From: Blasia pusilla
Lineage: Eukaryota; Marchantiophyta; Marchantiopsida; Blasiales
Assembly: GCA_050084515.1 (NCBI GenBank)
Contig: CM114271.1
Coordinates: 24,676,001-24,740,000 of the forward strand
DNA: 64,000 nucleotides
Direction of reading: 5' to 3'
Both the position numbers and the translations under genes were made by a program. Positions 12,640-24,439 of this stretch are shown here, piece by piece (the first letter of the stretch is position 1; each line of letters begins with the position of its first letter). A model generated the notes under the pieces. It did not search any database. It saw only the letters and a list, made by a program, of their open reading frames with translations, and was not told where the DNA came from.

Positions 12640-13700
12640 CGCCCTTATAGGGCATTTGGACGCATCACCGTGTGTCGCGACCCTCATAGCAAACAACACC
12701 AAATAGGCGCCAAACGGAACATCATAACTCAAGTGGACTCACCTTGCGATGTTTGCGCTTTGGAGAGGCGTTTGGAAAGGTCTCTTGGAAAAGTCCAAGA
12801 GACGAAACGCGGAATAGAGTTGTGCGTTTTGTGCATTAGTGGTCGCGACCGGGAAACCTAGACCAAACGCGAGCCAAGACTTGAGATGAGTTGAGTCTTG
12901 GAAGGTTGGTTGCCAAGGAGGTGAGAATCAGTTTTGGAACACGACTAGCGTTTAGAGAATTTGACTGTGTTTTGGACCATAACGTTTAGCCCCAAGATGC
13001 GATTGGGACAAGTAAGGGCGCTTTGGAAAGCTTATCTTGAGACGCTTCCAACGCACTAAAGATCTCAAAAATGCATAAGTAGAGACTGAGATAGTGGCCA
13101 AAAACGACGGTGAGAGAAATCGGGTTGAGGGCCAATTGGAGAGGCCCGGGTGTCTTTTCCTAAAGGTAGGGGGACCCCGGAGATCCCCAGAAGTACTAGT
13201 AAGGGAGGAGTCTCTACAAGATGTCTTGGAACACGAATCCCCACTTTGAGCGCCAAACGGCGTCTCAGAGGCACGGGATGGAAGGTGAGTTTGGCGTTGG
13301 AACTCGAAACCCAAACCTGATCCAAGGGAGTGGACTTTGAACGCCACACTTGGATTCCAACCCGAGATTCACTTCGTACAAGTCTCGGTTAGGGACTCAT
13401 TGGATGTCCATCGGAGTGTTGGAACCGCCAAGCGCAAAACGCCGTTTGAGGTTCCTGAACCGACCAGAAAGTCTGTCCCAAGTCTTTCGAGACTTGCCCG
13501 TGTTGGAAACCGTGAAACTAGGAAGGTTGAGCTTGATGAGAGAGTGAGGTGAGAACTTGGAAAGTTAGCCCGCTGATTGATCCAAGACCCGACTAACCAG
13601 AGTGTGTGTTTGGATGCAGATCAGCGTTTAGAGCATGACCTACTGAACGAACGCTTCTGCAACAACAAGATTTACGTTCAAGGAGAGTAGGCGCACGACA
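12640..13700 (+). mobile_element. LTR copy of the gypsy family, apparently solo
   Basis: This block aligns by eye with the 3' LTR of the gypsy element (about 62,900-63,736, same strand) and with an inverted copy at 36,392-37,445. Shared landmarks include TTTGCGCTTTGGAG, AAGTACTAGTAAGG, GGATTCCAACCCG and the terminal CGCACGACA. No gag, pol or primer-binding site follows it, so it looks like a solo LTR left by recombination. Open frames inside it are not genes. Compared with the gypsy LTRs it carries about 260 bp more near its right end. The 5' boundary is approximate. Confidence 0.65.
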
Positions 13701-15845
13701 CCGTGGGTCCTCCTGTCAATAGTTATCCCTTTTAAATACCATTGAGTGCTACTAACTTCCAACCCTATGGTTTATCCTCAAAATTTTGTGGTTGAGGATC
13801 GTTATGTATTGTCATCACGTGTACATGTTCCAATTGGACTTTCCTGTGTAATAATATGATTTGTAGGGTAGGAACCATTCCTTAGCTCTTTGATAGCTAT
13901 ATGGTTTAAAGTTATACATGTGTGCATGACTATTGGTGAGGTGCTAATAATCATGTTGTCATAAAATAGTTTATTCCTTGTTCGCCATGTGTCACATGGA
14001 GAGGTTTTTGCAAATTAATAAATGATCATTTTTAATAGTAAAGATGTTCGAAATGGATTTTCATTCATTATCATATGATTTTACAAATATGAACCATTTT
14101 TGGGTGCTTACAACTTGAAAATCAAGTATACCTAAAAGGCTTTACAAATTGTTTTAAGGACATCCTTAGTACCTTTGACTTGAAAATCAAAGCATTGTGA
14201 ATCATAGGTGTTCGGAACTTGTTCTAGAATGAGGGGCAACAACCCAAAGACCATCCTTAATCCTTGCTTTTCAACTTGATCTCACCCATGGGAACTACTT
14301 CTCCATACTTTTTGCCACGTATGACACTAAAATAATCTCCCTCGCAATTTCGGGGAAAATTTGCCATAAGAATCTACCCATCAATCTTGTCCTTGTGTCT
14401 TGAAAGTTACCATTTGGAGAACTAATGTCCTAAAAAAGTGAATCTCATTTTAAAATAGAAGGTCCCTTTAGAAAGTTACGTATATGGCAAAATGAACTTG
14501 GAAAGTAGTGGGTAGTTTTAGTACCTTCCTTTTCTCTTTCTTTTTATGTACATGTGTGGCTCCTTTCAAGTGGACAATATACACCATCGCATATGTAGAG
14601 ACACTTTTTTTCCTTGAGTTGAGGGTTTGTTTAGCATGGTCATAAAGTGATACACTAATTACTAAGACACACCAACTATCCAACATTTGAGTGGCAATGC
14701 GAAAGGTGTTCAATTGATTCTCCTTTGAATCCACTACTGCATTTGACGGGAGTTTGAAAGTCCTAGGAGCCGCTACATATCTTGCGGTTCGCTCCTTGCA
14801 ACTAGGTCAAATTTATACAGAATTTATTTCTTTATATGTGTCGTCGTTGCCATAACAATCGGTAAACCTTATGATCAAACCTTAGATAGAATCAGTTACC
14901 ATCTACTCGCCTAATCATTTGTTTTACCATCTACTTGCCTAATCATGTGTATTCGCATGGGCTGTCGTATAAGGACCTCTCTAGAGTAGGTTCTACGAAT
15001 TCCATTCATCTTATGATTGATAATGAAAATTATTCTTGTAAGATAGGTGTTTATACCATGAACATTGTGTATCATGCTACATTAAAATGTATAGACTAAT
15101 CAAAGTCTGGATTTTCAATGATGCCTTTATGGCCTTGCATTTCATATTTATATTGTGGAAAATTTTACAAGCATTATTTTTAACAAGAGTTGATTGTAAG
15201 GCACCCGCAATCTAATTACCAGAATATTATGTTACACTTCAACTCAAATGCAAAGGAGATATTTCTTCCTTCAAGAAGACTTCTATGATTTTAACACTCT
15301 AAATTGTTAGGACATTTCTTCATTTCCCAAGGGGAATTGGATTCCTCTGTAACTTATAAAGGGCATCTTGTTGCATTACATTTCGGTGTTGACAGAAATA
15401 TAATGCATTGCATGAGTATTTTCAAGAACGCATATCCTCATCAGCTTAAACATATCCCGGCATTGTACACCCACAAATCTTAACAATGGTCTAAGAAAGG
15501 AGAGAAGACATGCCATGAGCAAGAAAGCATCAAAGTTTACATCCCAAGAGGAAATACAAATTTCCACAGAGGCCCGTGCTGTCTTCATGAATAGGTTAAC
15601 AGAAGTAGACATCCACTTCAATCATTCGTGCCTGTCCTTACGCTTTTCTCACTTTACCATAAGGTACATGTAAGACTACCACAACCTTCATGATATAAAT
15701 CCTTGGGCATTACCAAAAACAGATTGTGCATGTCTTGACTAGATTCTCAAACAATTAGAGTACATCTCTTGTAGCCCTAACCTCCCTTCCATCTAAAAAG
15801 TGTCTTTAATGCGCACAGATCTTCCATGAAAATTATTCAAGACTC
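13701..15845. other. No gene recognised
   Basis: AT-rich spacer with only short chance frames. No repeat family or domain was recognised. Confidence 0.45.
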
Positions 15846-16092
15846 GCTTCATTTACCTTCTCATATCTTCCATGCAAATCGTCACTCAACTCACTTCATG
15901 TACATTCAGCTGCCTTTCACTTCAGAGTCATCACTCCTACACTAATTCAAAAGTTAAGCCTCCTCCACACTTCATTTACCCTCACATATCTTCCATCCAA
16001 ATCGTCAATCAACTCACTTCATGTACCTTCATCTGCCTTCTACTTCCAAGTCATCACTCAAGCTCTAATTCAAAAGTTAAGCCTCCTCCACA
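15846..16092. repeat. Tandem duplication, ~123 bp unit
   Basis: Two diverged units share CTTCATTTACC, ATCTTCCATGCAAATCG (ATCTTCCATCCAAATCG in copy two) and TTCAAAAGTTAAGCCTCCTC. The period is about 123 bases. It lies downstream of the pectate lyase gene's 3' end and has no coding evidence. Confidence 0.75.
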
Positions 16093-16482
16093 GGCATGGT
16101 TGACTCTCAAGGCCTCAACCTAGCTCTAAGGGATTTCTCAATCTCCGCTAGTTGGAGAACATCAGTTGCACGAATGCTTCAAGGAAGGGGACACCTTTGA
16201 CTATTGAAGCCTCCACTTCAGAGTAGAACTGAAAGCTCACTCCACAATTTCATCAGTCCAGGATGACTCAAAAGAGAAGAGTCTAACGGATATTGAGCCT
16301 TGCACTCAATGTAAGAGGAATAAAGAAAAGGCGCCTTAGATTTTTTTGAGGTGTACTGCTCACCAAAGATCACTAATTTGGAACTTCAGAAAAGTGATGC
16401 GGAACGTTTGTTGAAATCCAGGTTGAAAGGTGGCATGAAAAGACAAGACTGAGGAATCTTAGGAATTACAACTTCCTTGGAC

Positions 16483-19400
16483 TCATTGATTTGATGACGA
16501 TGTATCGGCAGGTCGTTGGCAATTCTGCCATCCGGCAATCATGCAAACTTTCTTCATAAGATAGTCTCCTGAAGGCTCTAAAGTCCAGTGCGGATAAAAA
16601 GCCTCAGCTTTGAAGACTTCATGAGGGTTTCTTGAAGCTCCTTTAGCCCCATTTAAGAAGGAATCACCCTCAGAGTAGATACTGCCAGACATAGGTTCCA
16701 CCCTATCCCCCGCCTACATTTCAAACCAAGATTTCAGTCATCAATAATGAATTCCATGAACAACTGCATGCGCTAGTCATATTGAAAAGCTTTGAAGTAT
16801 CCGCAAGTTATATATATACTTTCACTTGAGTTTAAAACAGGAGCTTCAACATTTAAGTGGGTATTTTCAGATATCAAAATGTGGGATCGACCAACTCTAC
16901 AAAAACCCAGTGCAACAAGTAGGAAACAAAGTAGGAGTGCTTTCACTTGTGAATGTAGGCAATGTCTCTTGTAGAATTACAATCAAGAACGTTTGCCTGA
17001 GATGAAATTCAAAGTGAACTGCTGTTCCTGTGAGGCAAAAAAAGAAAAAGAAAAAAAGAAGGCCCCTTACACTGAAAGATCAACATACAGCAATCCTAAG
17101 TCTTAATTCCTTGACAACTACCAAAGTGTAATCCAACCTGGGAGAACCACTGACAGAAACCAACAGAAATCTCGAGAGTTGCCATAGTTTTCATACCTTC
17201 TCAGTGTAAAACTCAAAAGCCGTCTTGACCTGTCCTGCTTCATATATATTGCACTGAGAAAGAATCTGCAAAGGAATTGACCCACAGAAAAGCGTCATTA
17301 TAAGATCACAGAGCAGCCAAACTGCACATGTATAACACTCTGCTTGAAGGGGGTAAATTAACCATCTCACCCAGCCATGTGACAAAGCTAATAGCACTGA
17401 ATGGTCTCTTCTTTGCAAATATTCTGAACAGTGTAGCGCTCACGGTTTCCAGTGTTGTGTCGAGTATGCTATATCTTGAAGCACGGATTACATAAGTTCC
17501 AAATATAAAAATTTTCTATTCATAGTCTCGCATGCTTGAAATGCTTGTAGAAGGGAAATTTCGGTCTTAAGAAATATTCCCATGTATACTCCACACAATA
17601 TGTTACCAGCACGTAAACATAAAATGACCTCATATTTGACATTCAGTGAAAAGATGTTGCAAGTCAGAGTGTTCATGTTATCGTTTCCCACATTACTCTA
17701 TCATAAGTAATTCCTTCATAATGAATATTACCTGAGCCTCGACACTTGCACAAACTGCATACAGACCCCAGTTTCGTGTGTAATTGTTGTACAAATGCAC
17801 TTTACCAAACCGAACCCGCGGATGCCGTTGCCTCGTTCCATCGAACAGGCAGTGATGTATCGTAACACGTATGCATCGATCCTCCACATGATTTGGATCT
17901 GCTCCAATTAGCATAGTCTTATCATGCTTTAAAAAATGGCACCTACAGCACAAGCAAGCCAGAGATTGGCCACTGAGATAAAGCAACTTGGAAACTACAG
18001 AGAGGATTGAAGGACTCAGACTTGGCTACCAGATTCTATGATCATCTGCACCTTGGCGAGCATAAACTGCCAACATGTGTTACCAGTGTTCCAAACCAGG
18101 ACTCCTCTACCAACAAAAGGGCCCTGCCTTCTAACAGGAAGTCAATGAAAGCAAGCTCTCCTCCCCTACAGCAAGGTAAGCATCTCTCCCTCCACTCACC
18201 TTATCAACCCCAACAACCTTCCTAAGCTAGAATGGAGATGGACCTTGATATTGTAATATCTGTGCACTTGCGGGTAATATCAATGAGCCCATCGTCAAAA
18301 TCCTGTAGAGTACAACGATCCACCCATATGTGCTTGGAATTGGGCTTCATCTGAATTCCATCTACGTCGTGCCCTCTTCCTCCTTCAAACTCCATATTGC
18401 ATACAATGACGTGCTCGCAGTTCTTCAACTGTAGGCCCTTCCCCATGATTTTCACCCTCTGGCCGCGTCCATCAATGGTCTTGAAAGAGGACACTCTACA
18501 ATAGGTTTTCAGATTTATGACTCCCGAAACATCAAAGACAATCCACATTGGATCAGTCTTCTTGCAACCCTCACGGAGAGTGCCTGGTCCTGAATCTGCG
18601 AGAATCGGAGCAATCAATAACTCCAGTTAGATAGACCAAACTTCTGATTCAGACTGAATGTGTTGAGCTGAAATGTCCCAAACATGGCGAAGAGCAAATG
18701 AACGAGAAATTTTAAATCAAAGGTGGCTGGATAATAGGATCAGAAATCACCACCGCCACGAGACTAACAGATTCCCAAAAGAAACACAGTCAGAGGGATA
18801 ATCACAAATGAGTTGGACTACTGCCATCGGGTACCTGTTCCATGAGGTGAAACTGACCTTTTTGGGACTTTGACATTAACACTCTCACCCAAGAAAAATG
18901 CATGCTCTGGTCACGAATGAGCGATGTTCGGGAACGAGTACCGACACTGATACAGAAAGACTGCACACATAAGGTCCACGGGTTGCAGTGTCTGTACCAG
19001 CCTTGCAGAATATATGGCTGGCTGGTTCTAGGAAATGGAAACTTGATATTGCAAATCTGTCTATGGACCGTCAGAAGAGGGAAAAAAACAGCATCACTGT
19101 GCAGCAGAGGTCGAAACTAAGCCACTACGTTCAAACCCTCTCTGCAGCTCGAACGTATGAGAGAAACTCTTATTGACTAATGCGGCAATTAGACGACATT
19201 CAACCATAGCTTTCAAAATTCCTAAGCTTCCTGACGGTTAGCAGAGTGCGATCCACTTAAAACAGCACCAATTTCAGGAACCGGAAAGCATCCAATAATG
19301 TACCTGCAAGCGACGTGACCCGGTAAGCCCCACCATGCAGGCCACCGATAGAAGATTGACCAAAGCCCTCGGCTGCGCCAGCCAAATTCCTCATGCAGCG

Positions 19401-19508
19401 GTCGAGACCCGCGTATGGCCCCTCCGCCATATCCCAGTGCTGTGACTCAGCTTCAGAAGGTAAGCGAATCTGGGATCCACCTTTGCTCCCAAAACAACAA
19501 CCAAACAT
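16483..19508 (-). CDS. Pectate lyase family 1 protein, 5 exons
   Basis: Complement join 16483..16713, 17197..17265, 17732..17942, 18244..18595, 19304..19508. All junctions are GT-AG, the phases agree, and the sum is 1068 bases (355 residues plus stop). Pectate lyases cleave de-esterified homogalacturonan by calcium-dependent beta-elimination and loosen plant cell walls. Visible family marks are FKTIDGRGQRV, CNMEFEGGRGHDVDGIQ, HIWVDRCTLQDFDDGLIDI, HDKTMLIGADP and, at residues about 223-230, RQRHPRVR, which holds the catalytic arginine pattern RxPxxR. VHLYNNYTRNWGLYAVCAS follows. The chosen ATG (19,506-19,508) gives an N-terminus MFGCCFGSKGG with no obvious signal peptide, and the usual N-terminal disulfide region is absent. 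This fits the compact plant pectate-lyase-like subgroup rather than the longer pollen type. An upstream exon could still exist. The C-terminal exon is the least conserved. Confidence 0.9.
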
Positions 19509-21400
19509 ACTCGCCACGGCGATCCCTTGAGTTCCCAGAGAGATCTAATTCTTGGAAATGAAGGTTGATCGGAACCCACGTTCTTGCGTGCGTTGAGGGC
19601 GTCGCCTACGCGTCAATGGTGGATGGTCCATGAGCTAAGATCGACAAGCACGCTGCTTGCAGGTTCAGTTTCGTGATTGGTGCATCGCCAGAATGTCAAT
19701 AAAGAGATTTTACTCGATGGGAAAACAGCGAAAACAAAGGGGCCCAAGACTGGTTCAATTGTGAAAGAAATTGTGTGGCGTTTCCTTATTCCCGCTCATC
19801 TCCTCTCGGGCGATGCACGGTACCTGAGCTTCAATTGGGACCGTGCTGTGAGAAATTCGATGTCAACATCTGAGGGTAAATCCTACTATTACCACCTATT
19901 CTTGGAAATTTTTACGCTGAGTTATCTATCCGGATATCAATCCTCATCTACAACCGTTTGCCTTCAACAACAGAGCTCAGAGAAGGCATGAAAATCGGTA
20001 CAGCATAATCGTCCCAGGCTTGAGGTGGATGAGCAAACGTCTTGCGAGGAATAGGTGGAAATCTCAATAAAAATTCATAACGCTAATCCAGCCAATTGAA
20101 TCTAAAGCGTGAGTTTGTTAATGGTGACGGATGAAGTTCGCAGCCAAATCAAAACTCTGCTTAGGCGTCTACAATCCCCGACCGATCGATCGTTCCTTTC
20201 GTCAGCGACAAAACCTCGATCCCGACGACCTTAACACCACAACCAGCTCCCGTTTCAGAATCCGCAGAGCCAACAACCCGAATAAAGCTCCATCCGAGAA
20301 TACCAACGCTTCCGAATAACAAGACTCCCAGTGCAGATATTAACTCCCCCTAACTGTTCCGCTCTTTCTGCACTATCCAGCCACCTGCAACTCTGCGATG
20401 TACAAACTTCTCCTCTCAGGCACGGGTTCGCAGTCTTCCAACACCCGCGAGCACAGTCCCCTCCGATCCCATCACGAGCACCGACCGCGAATTGCCGGAG
20501 TATCGACAAATTCGCAGTAGCGCAGCTACTATACGCAATCCCGCAATCTCAGCTAATCATACAAAACACCATCCCCTCCGATCGGCCCTCCGCGAATTCC
20601 CCCCTCCTGCATTTCTCTCTCTTCCACGAACTTTACCAACACTACAATGAGCGTATTCTAGACCTCCTCCTTCGGTCGCTCGCTCGTCCGCTCCGCAGCA
20701 GCAGCAGCAGCCGAGGACAGCGGGAAACCCGCACCGAAATCGGGACGTCGCAGGCTCCCGATCGCGAATGCGAACCGGTGACCGCAACTCCCGTCACACG
20801 CTGGCTCGACGGGAGTTTGGGAGAAGGTGGGGGAGTCGTGGACGAGGGAGGCGTCCCAATATCGGGGAGATCCGGAGTTACGAGTAATCGTAGCGGGTTA
20901 AAATCCTAAATTCCCGTTTCATTCTAAATCGGTCGGGAAATTACTGGCAGGAATGAAAACCGTTTTTAAATCAGATCTTACCGTCCCAGATTATGAAATA
21001 CAGGCAAAAAACACCCCGGTCCCTGCTCCGTCCGGTGGCGCTGTCGGCGAGCTGAGGCCCTGAGGGTGGCGCGCGGATAGATGGCGTTCGTCCGTTACCG
21101 TTAGCGCACACGACGGGCTGACCTGACCAGTCAACGGAGCTCCTTCCCCCGACTGAGCCGAGATCTTCGAACCCGGATTCTTCGCCGCCGCCTGTCCACA
21201 GCCCACGGGTTCCCTTCGCTTTTCAACCCCCGCCGCTTTCCGCGGGCCACGACTTCCGCCCCTCTCCGCACGATGCGGCGATCGGATCTTCCCTCGGATG
21301 TCGAACTAACGGTGGTTGGTTCGACACACTCGAGTGTCGTCGGAGTTTGGATCCATTCTGCGTGCATTTGCTACGATGTCCAGTTGGGGGTGAGAAGATA
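19509..21400. other. Upstream region of the pectate lyase gene; GC-rich part without supported gene
   Basis: From about 20,100 to 21,350 GC content is high and open frames overlap on both strands, including one of 192 codons on the plus strand (20,331-20,909). They lack any recognisable domain and are probably compositional. A promoter or 5' leader role for the minus-strand pectate lyase gene is plausible by position only. Confidence 0.4.
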
Positions 21401-21534
21401 ATTATTTACGATGCAGTGCGGATATTATATTCTTTATTGCTCGGGAGAGTGGATTCCATGTACAAAGAGAGACGCACTATTTCATGCGGGATTCTTTTAT
21501 CCGTGTTGATTTCTACATGACGAGGGAATTTGAG

Positions 21535-22140
21535 ATGGTGGTAGCAGATGATATAATGACGGATCCTACGCGGGAGGCAGTGCGAGCCCAAGTGGTAGCA
21601 CAAGGGAGATTGCTATAAGGAGTGGCGGCGGCGGCGGCGGTCAAGAAGACCCACATTTATAGCCGACTTCATGACGGACATCGATTTATCCCCCTAGCCA
21701 TTGAGATGTACGGGGCGATGGGAGAGAGGTTTGACTCGTTCCTTACGGATTGCGCCCATCATCTCCCGCATGGAGTAGTGCCTCTCTCTTTGTACATGCG
21801 GTAGTCCTTAGCCAGTGCGATACTTTATTGTAGGCAACGGGTCTCCATAGCTTTGCAGCGCGCCCAAGCAAATGGGCTTCTGCGGCGGGCTCAGGCAGTT
21901 GGAGACGCCAATGCTAGAGGCCCACTTAGTAGTAGTCATAGTTCTCTAGGTGTTGCTGATATTGTCTCTGCTGTTGGTGATTTTGGTCGTTAGGGGGGAA
22001 GGCCCCCTTCTTTCTCCTCGGGGCCGGTTCCGGCCTCTTCCAGTCTATTTTTTGGGTCTCCATGCCCCCTCTTTTGTATCGTGATGGGTTTCCCATCACG
22101 ATACAAAAGACGATCCTTTTTCTACATATATATATTTTTA
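21535..22140 (+). mobile_element. 3' end of a retroelement (non-LTR-like), copy 2, disrupted
   Basis: Plus-strand homologue of the element at 3046-3640. The coding part is broken: a TAA at about 21,616 replaces the glutamine region, and a TAG follows near 21,802. Flanking protein text (IEMYGAMGERFDSFLTDC, RQRVSIALQRAQ, DIVSAVGDFGR then TAG) is still readable. The 3' tail is conserved (AAGGCCCCCTTCTTTCTCC, then TCTCCATGCCCCCTC) and ends in an AT-rich run near 22,140. This copy differs from copy 1 by having an 18-base inverted duplication in the tail. Both copies start at nearly the same position (GGTGGTAGC). Confidence 0.55.
22071..22109. repeat. Perfect 39-base hairpin in the element tail
   Basis: Arms CTTTTGTATCGTGATGGG and CCCATCACGATACAAAAG (18 bases each) surround a TTT loop. 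The other copy of this element has only the left arm followed by TTTTCC, so the right arm is an addition specific to this copy. Confidence 0.9.
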
Positions 22141-22430
22141 TATATATTATCACTCAAAGCGGACGGCGGAAGGGTGCTCCTTTGTCACCTCTGGTTCGCT
22201 CGCACCGTCGGCCTTCCCAGGTCGCAGATTGGAGGTTCCTACCTTCCCACAGAAACCGGCTTGTGCGGGCTGCCGAGGATCTCAGACCTTTAATGGAATG
22301 CCGACGGAAGGAAGGGGCGGCGGAAGGGCAGACGAAACCTTCGGCATCCGATTCCACCTAAGAAAAATGTCACTGATTTCGGTAGCGTAGGTTAACTAAA
22401 GAGTTAGCTTACGATCTTTATTAGCAAGTA

Positions 22431-22860
22431 TTTGCTTAAGTGGCCCTCTGCCCTACTTATGTTGCTTAAGTGGCCCTCCTACCAAATATTTTGCTTGAGT
22501 GGGGCTCTTACCTACAATACCCCGTTCACGGGAGATGAGCTACCGGGAAGTCTGGTAAGTGTTCTAGTACAGGCGTATGGGTACTTACCCATGGTTTTGA
22601 CCAAAGTTGAGTTATGGTAGGAATAGTGGCCGGAAATCCTAAATTTTGAACGGGAGCATGGGCACCATTACCATGGTCGCAAACTTTTGCAATGACCTGA
22701 AGAAGTTTCAGACAACCGGGAGAGGAAGGACCGATTTAGCCGCAGGTTTAGGGTGGAAGTGTGTCATAGCATTGCAGTGAGCTGATGAAGTTTCAACCAA
22801 CGGGGAGAGGGAGGACCGTTTTAGCCGCAGGTTTAGGGTGGAAATGTGTCAAAGCATTGG
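22431..22860. repeat. Two short tandem repeat arrays
   Basis: First array, 22,431-22,510: three units of about 30 bases starting TTGCTTAAGTGGCCCTC, the third diverged. Second array, 22,693-22,860: two units of about 85 bases sharing GAAGTTTCA, TTAGCCGCAGGTTTAGGGTG and GTGTCA. No coding evidence in either. Confidence 0.75.
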
Positions 22861-23006
22861 CTAAGTGAATGTGACATGTCCTTATTACTACATTTCTTCC
22901 TTTGAATAAAAAATGGACGCAAATTCCAACACATGACGTACATTATACAACATGGATGTGGTCACAATTTCACCATAAAACAAAAAAAGAACTTTACCAA
23001 GATTGA

Positions 23007-23935
23007 TTATATGCTTGGACCGGTAGAATCCAACCGCTGCAAGTCAACAATAGCCATTAGAGCCCTCGAGAAACAGGATGCCTCGTCCAAGCCATCCGAT
23101 GACACACCTAGCCTACTCAAGAGATCACGAATAAACTTTGAATTCCTTGTTGCTGAATCTTGCAAGGCTATGACTCTACGCAAGGCCTCTTCCCACCCAC
23201 CTTTGTTGTCATAGCCGGTCACCCCTAACTTTCTAACGAGATCTCCTCTTTCAGCGAGAAGAGTTGCGTGCCTTAGCTCCAAAACTTCAACATACTTGTC
23301 TACTCTAGTTGTGGTTCGTTCGGTGAGATGGATTTTGTCCTCCCAATACTCCAAATGCACCACATCTTCCGCGGGAATCCCCAAATGGTTCATCCATAAT
23401 TGTATGATTCTCTCATCGATCATAAACCCTCCTTGGGGCACACTCGGGTCCTCCTCTGATACTTCTTCCATTGATCCCTACATCCAAAGACAAACCAAAC
23501 TCTACATCAAATAACCTTCAATAGAAATTAGCCGCCGGTTGTGAATAGCCGTCGGCTGTGATTACTAAAGCTGTGTGAATAGGCGCCAACGACAACCCAA
23601 CAAGTATGCAATAAACCCTCACCTATATCTTGACTCCTCCACTAAGACCCAAAAAAAAAATCCACAAGAACTTACTGCATTTTGCGTAAAACGAATGGAG
23701 AATAGAGGCCATGTTAAAGAAGATGGGCAATTGAAGAGTGCTATAATACCTTATTCGATTTGAGGCCATCTTCTTTTCCCTCCAAACCTTCAGTTCCCAC
23801 AGCGTTAGGGGGTACACCATCTTCACTTGATGGTTTGGGTTGTGGAGCACCGCGTGTTGGTACCATTGCTAGCGCTTTGGACCGCATGTGATTCAACCAC
23901 TGTGTGGAGTCCTCAATCTCCACACAGGTGTTCAC
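23007..23935 (-). CDS. Hypothetical protein, partial two-exon model
   Basis: The last exon (23007..23477) encodes about 154 codons beginning near MEEVSEEDPSVPQGGF, with an acidic N-terminus and alpha-helical, charged remainder. It is preceded by a good acceptor (GATGTAG|GGATC). The exon before it ends at 23750 with AATAAG|GTATTA, and joining the two keeps the frame open, removing a 272-base intron. The upstream exon reads back to about 23,935 where an in-frame TAA occurs. Another open frame in a different phase (23,932-24,339) continues upstream, so there may be a frameshift or a missed exon. I do not recognise the protein. Coding potential looks real for the last exon, but a transposon-derived ORF is possible. 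Confidence 0.4.
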
Positions 23936-24439
23936 ATGTTACACATTCTTGTCTGGCATAAGCGGTTGATCATATGCATCTCAGGGACACTATTTGTTTG
24001 CAATTGCTGATCCACCGTGAACACATGCTCAGTTTGACTCATTTTGTTCACAAGCAACTTGTCCATGCTTTGAGAGCCTCGGGCAATCACCACAGGCTCC
24101 ACTAAAAGGTGGGCCCTGCAAGTTGTTATAGGGTGAGCACATGGTGTCCCGCTTGCCATGTTCCCATGAGGGCCCCCTGTAGTGTTCTTCATCGGTGTCT
24201 CTGCCATGCTTTTCCTTGTTGTGCCTAGAGACTCCCTACCGCATTGTGAAGGCCCAAACTGAGAAACATTGGGCACTTCCCAACCTCCTACCTTATGAGT
24301 GTTCCATTCAAGCATGCTCCCAAATTCTTGCCAATCCAAGTCATCGATACCATCCTACCGTTGCTTATTCCCTTCGCTTTTTCCATTCTTCACTCGATCT
24401 AGAGGTCAAAGAAGAAGACCTTTTGACAATTTGAATGCC

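Noticed and set aside
12952-13552. Frames of 131, 94 and 71 codons
   Set aside because: Inside the solo LTR, overlapping in several phases. No gene.
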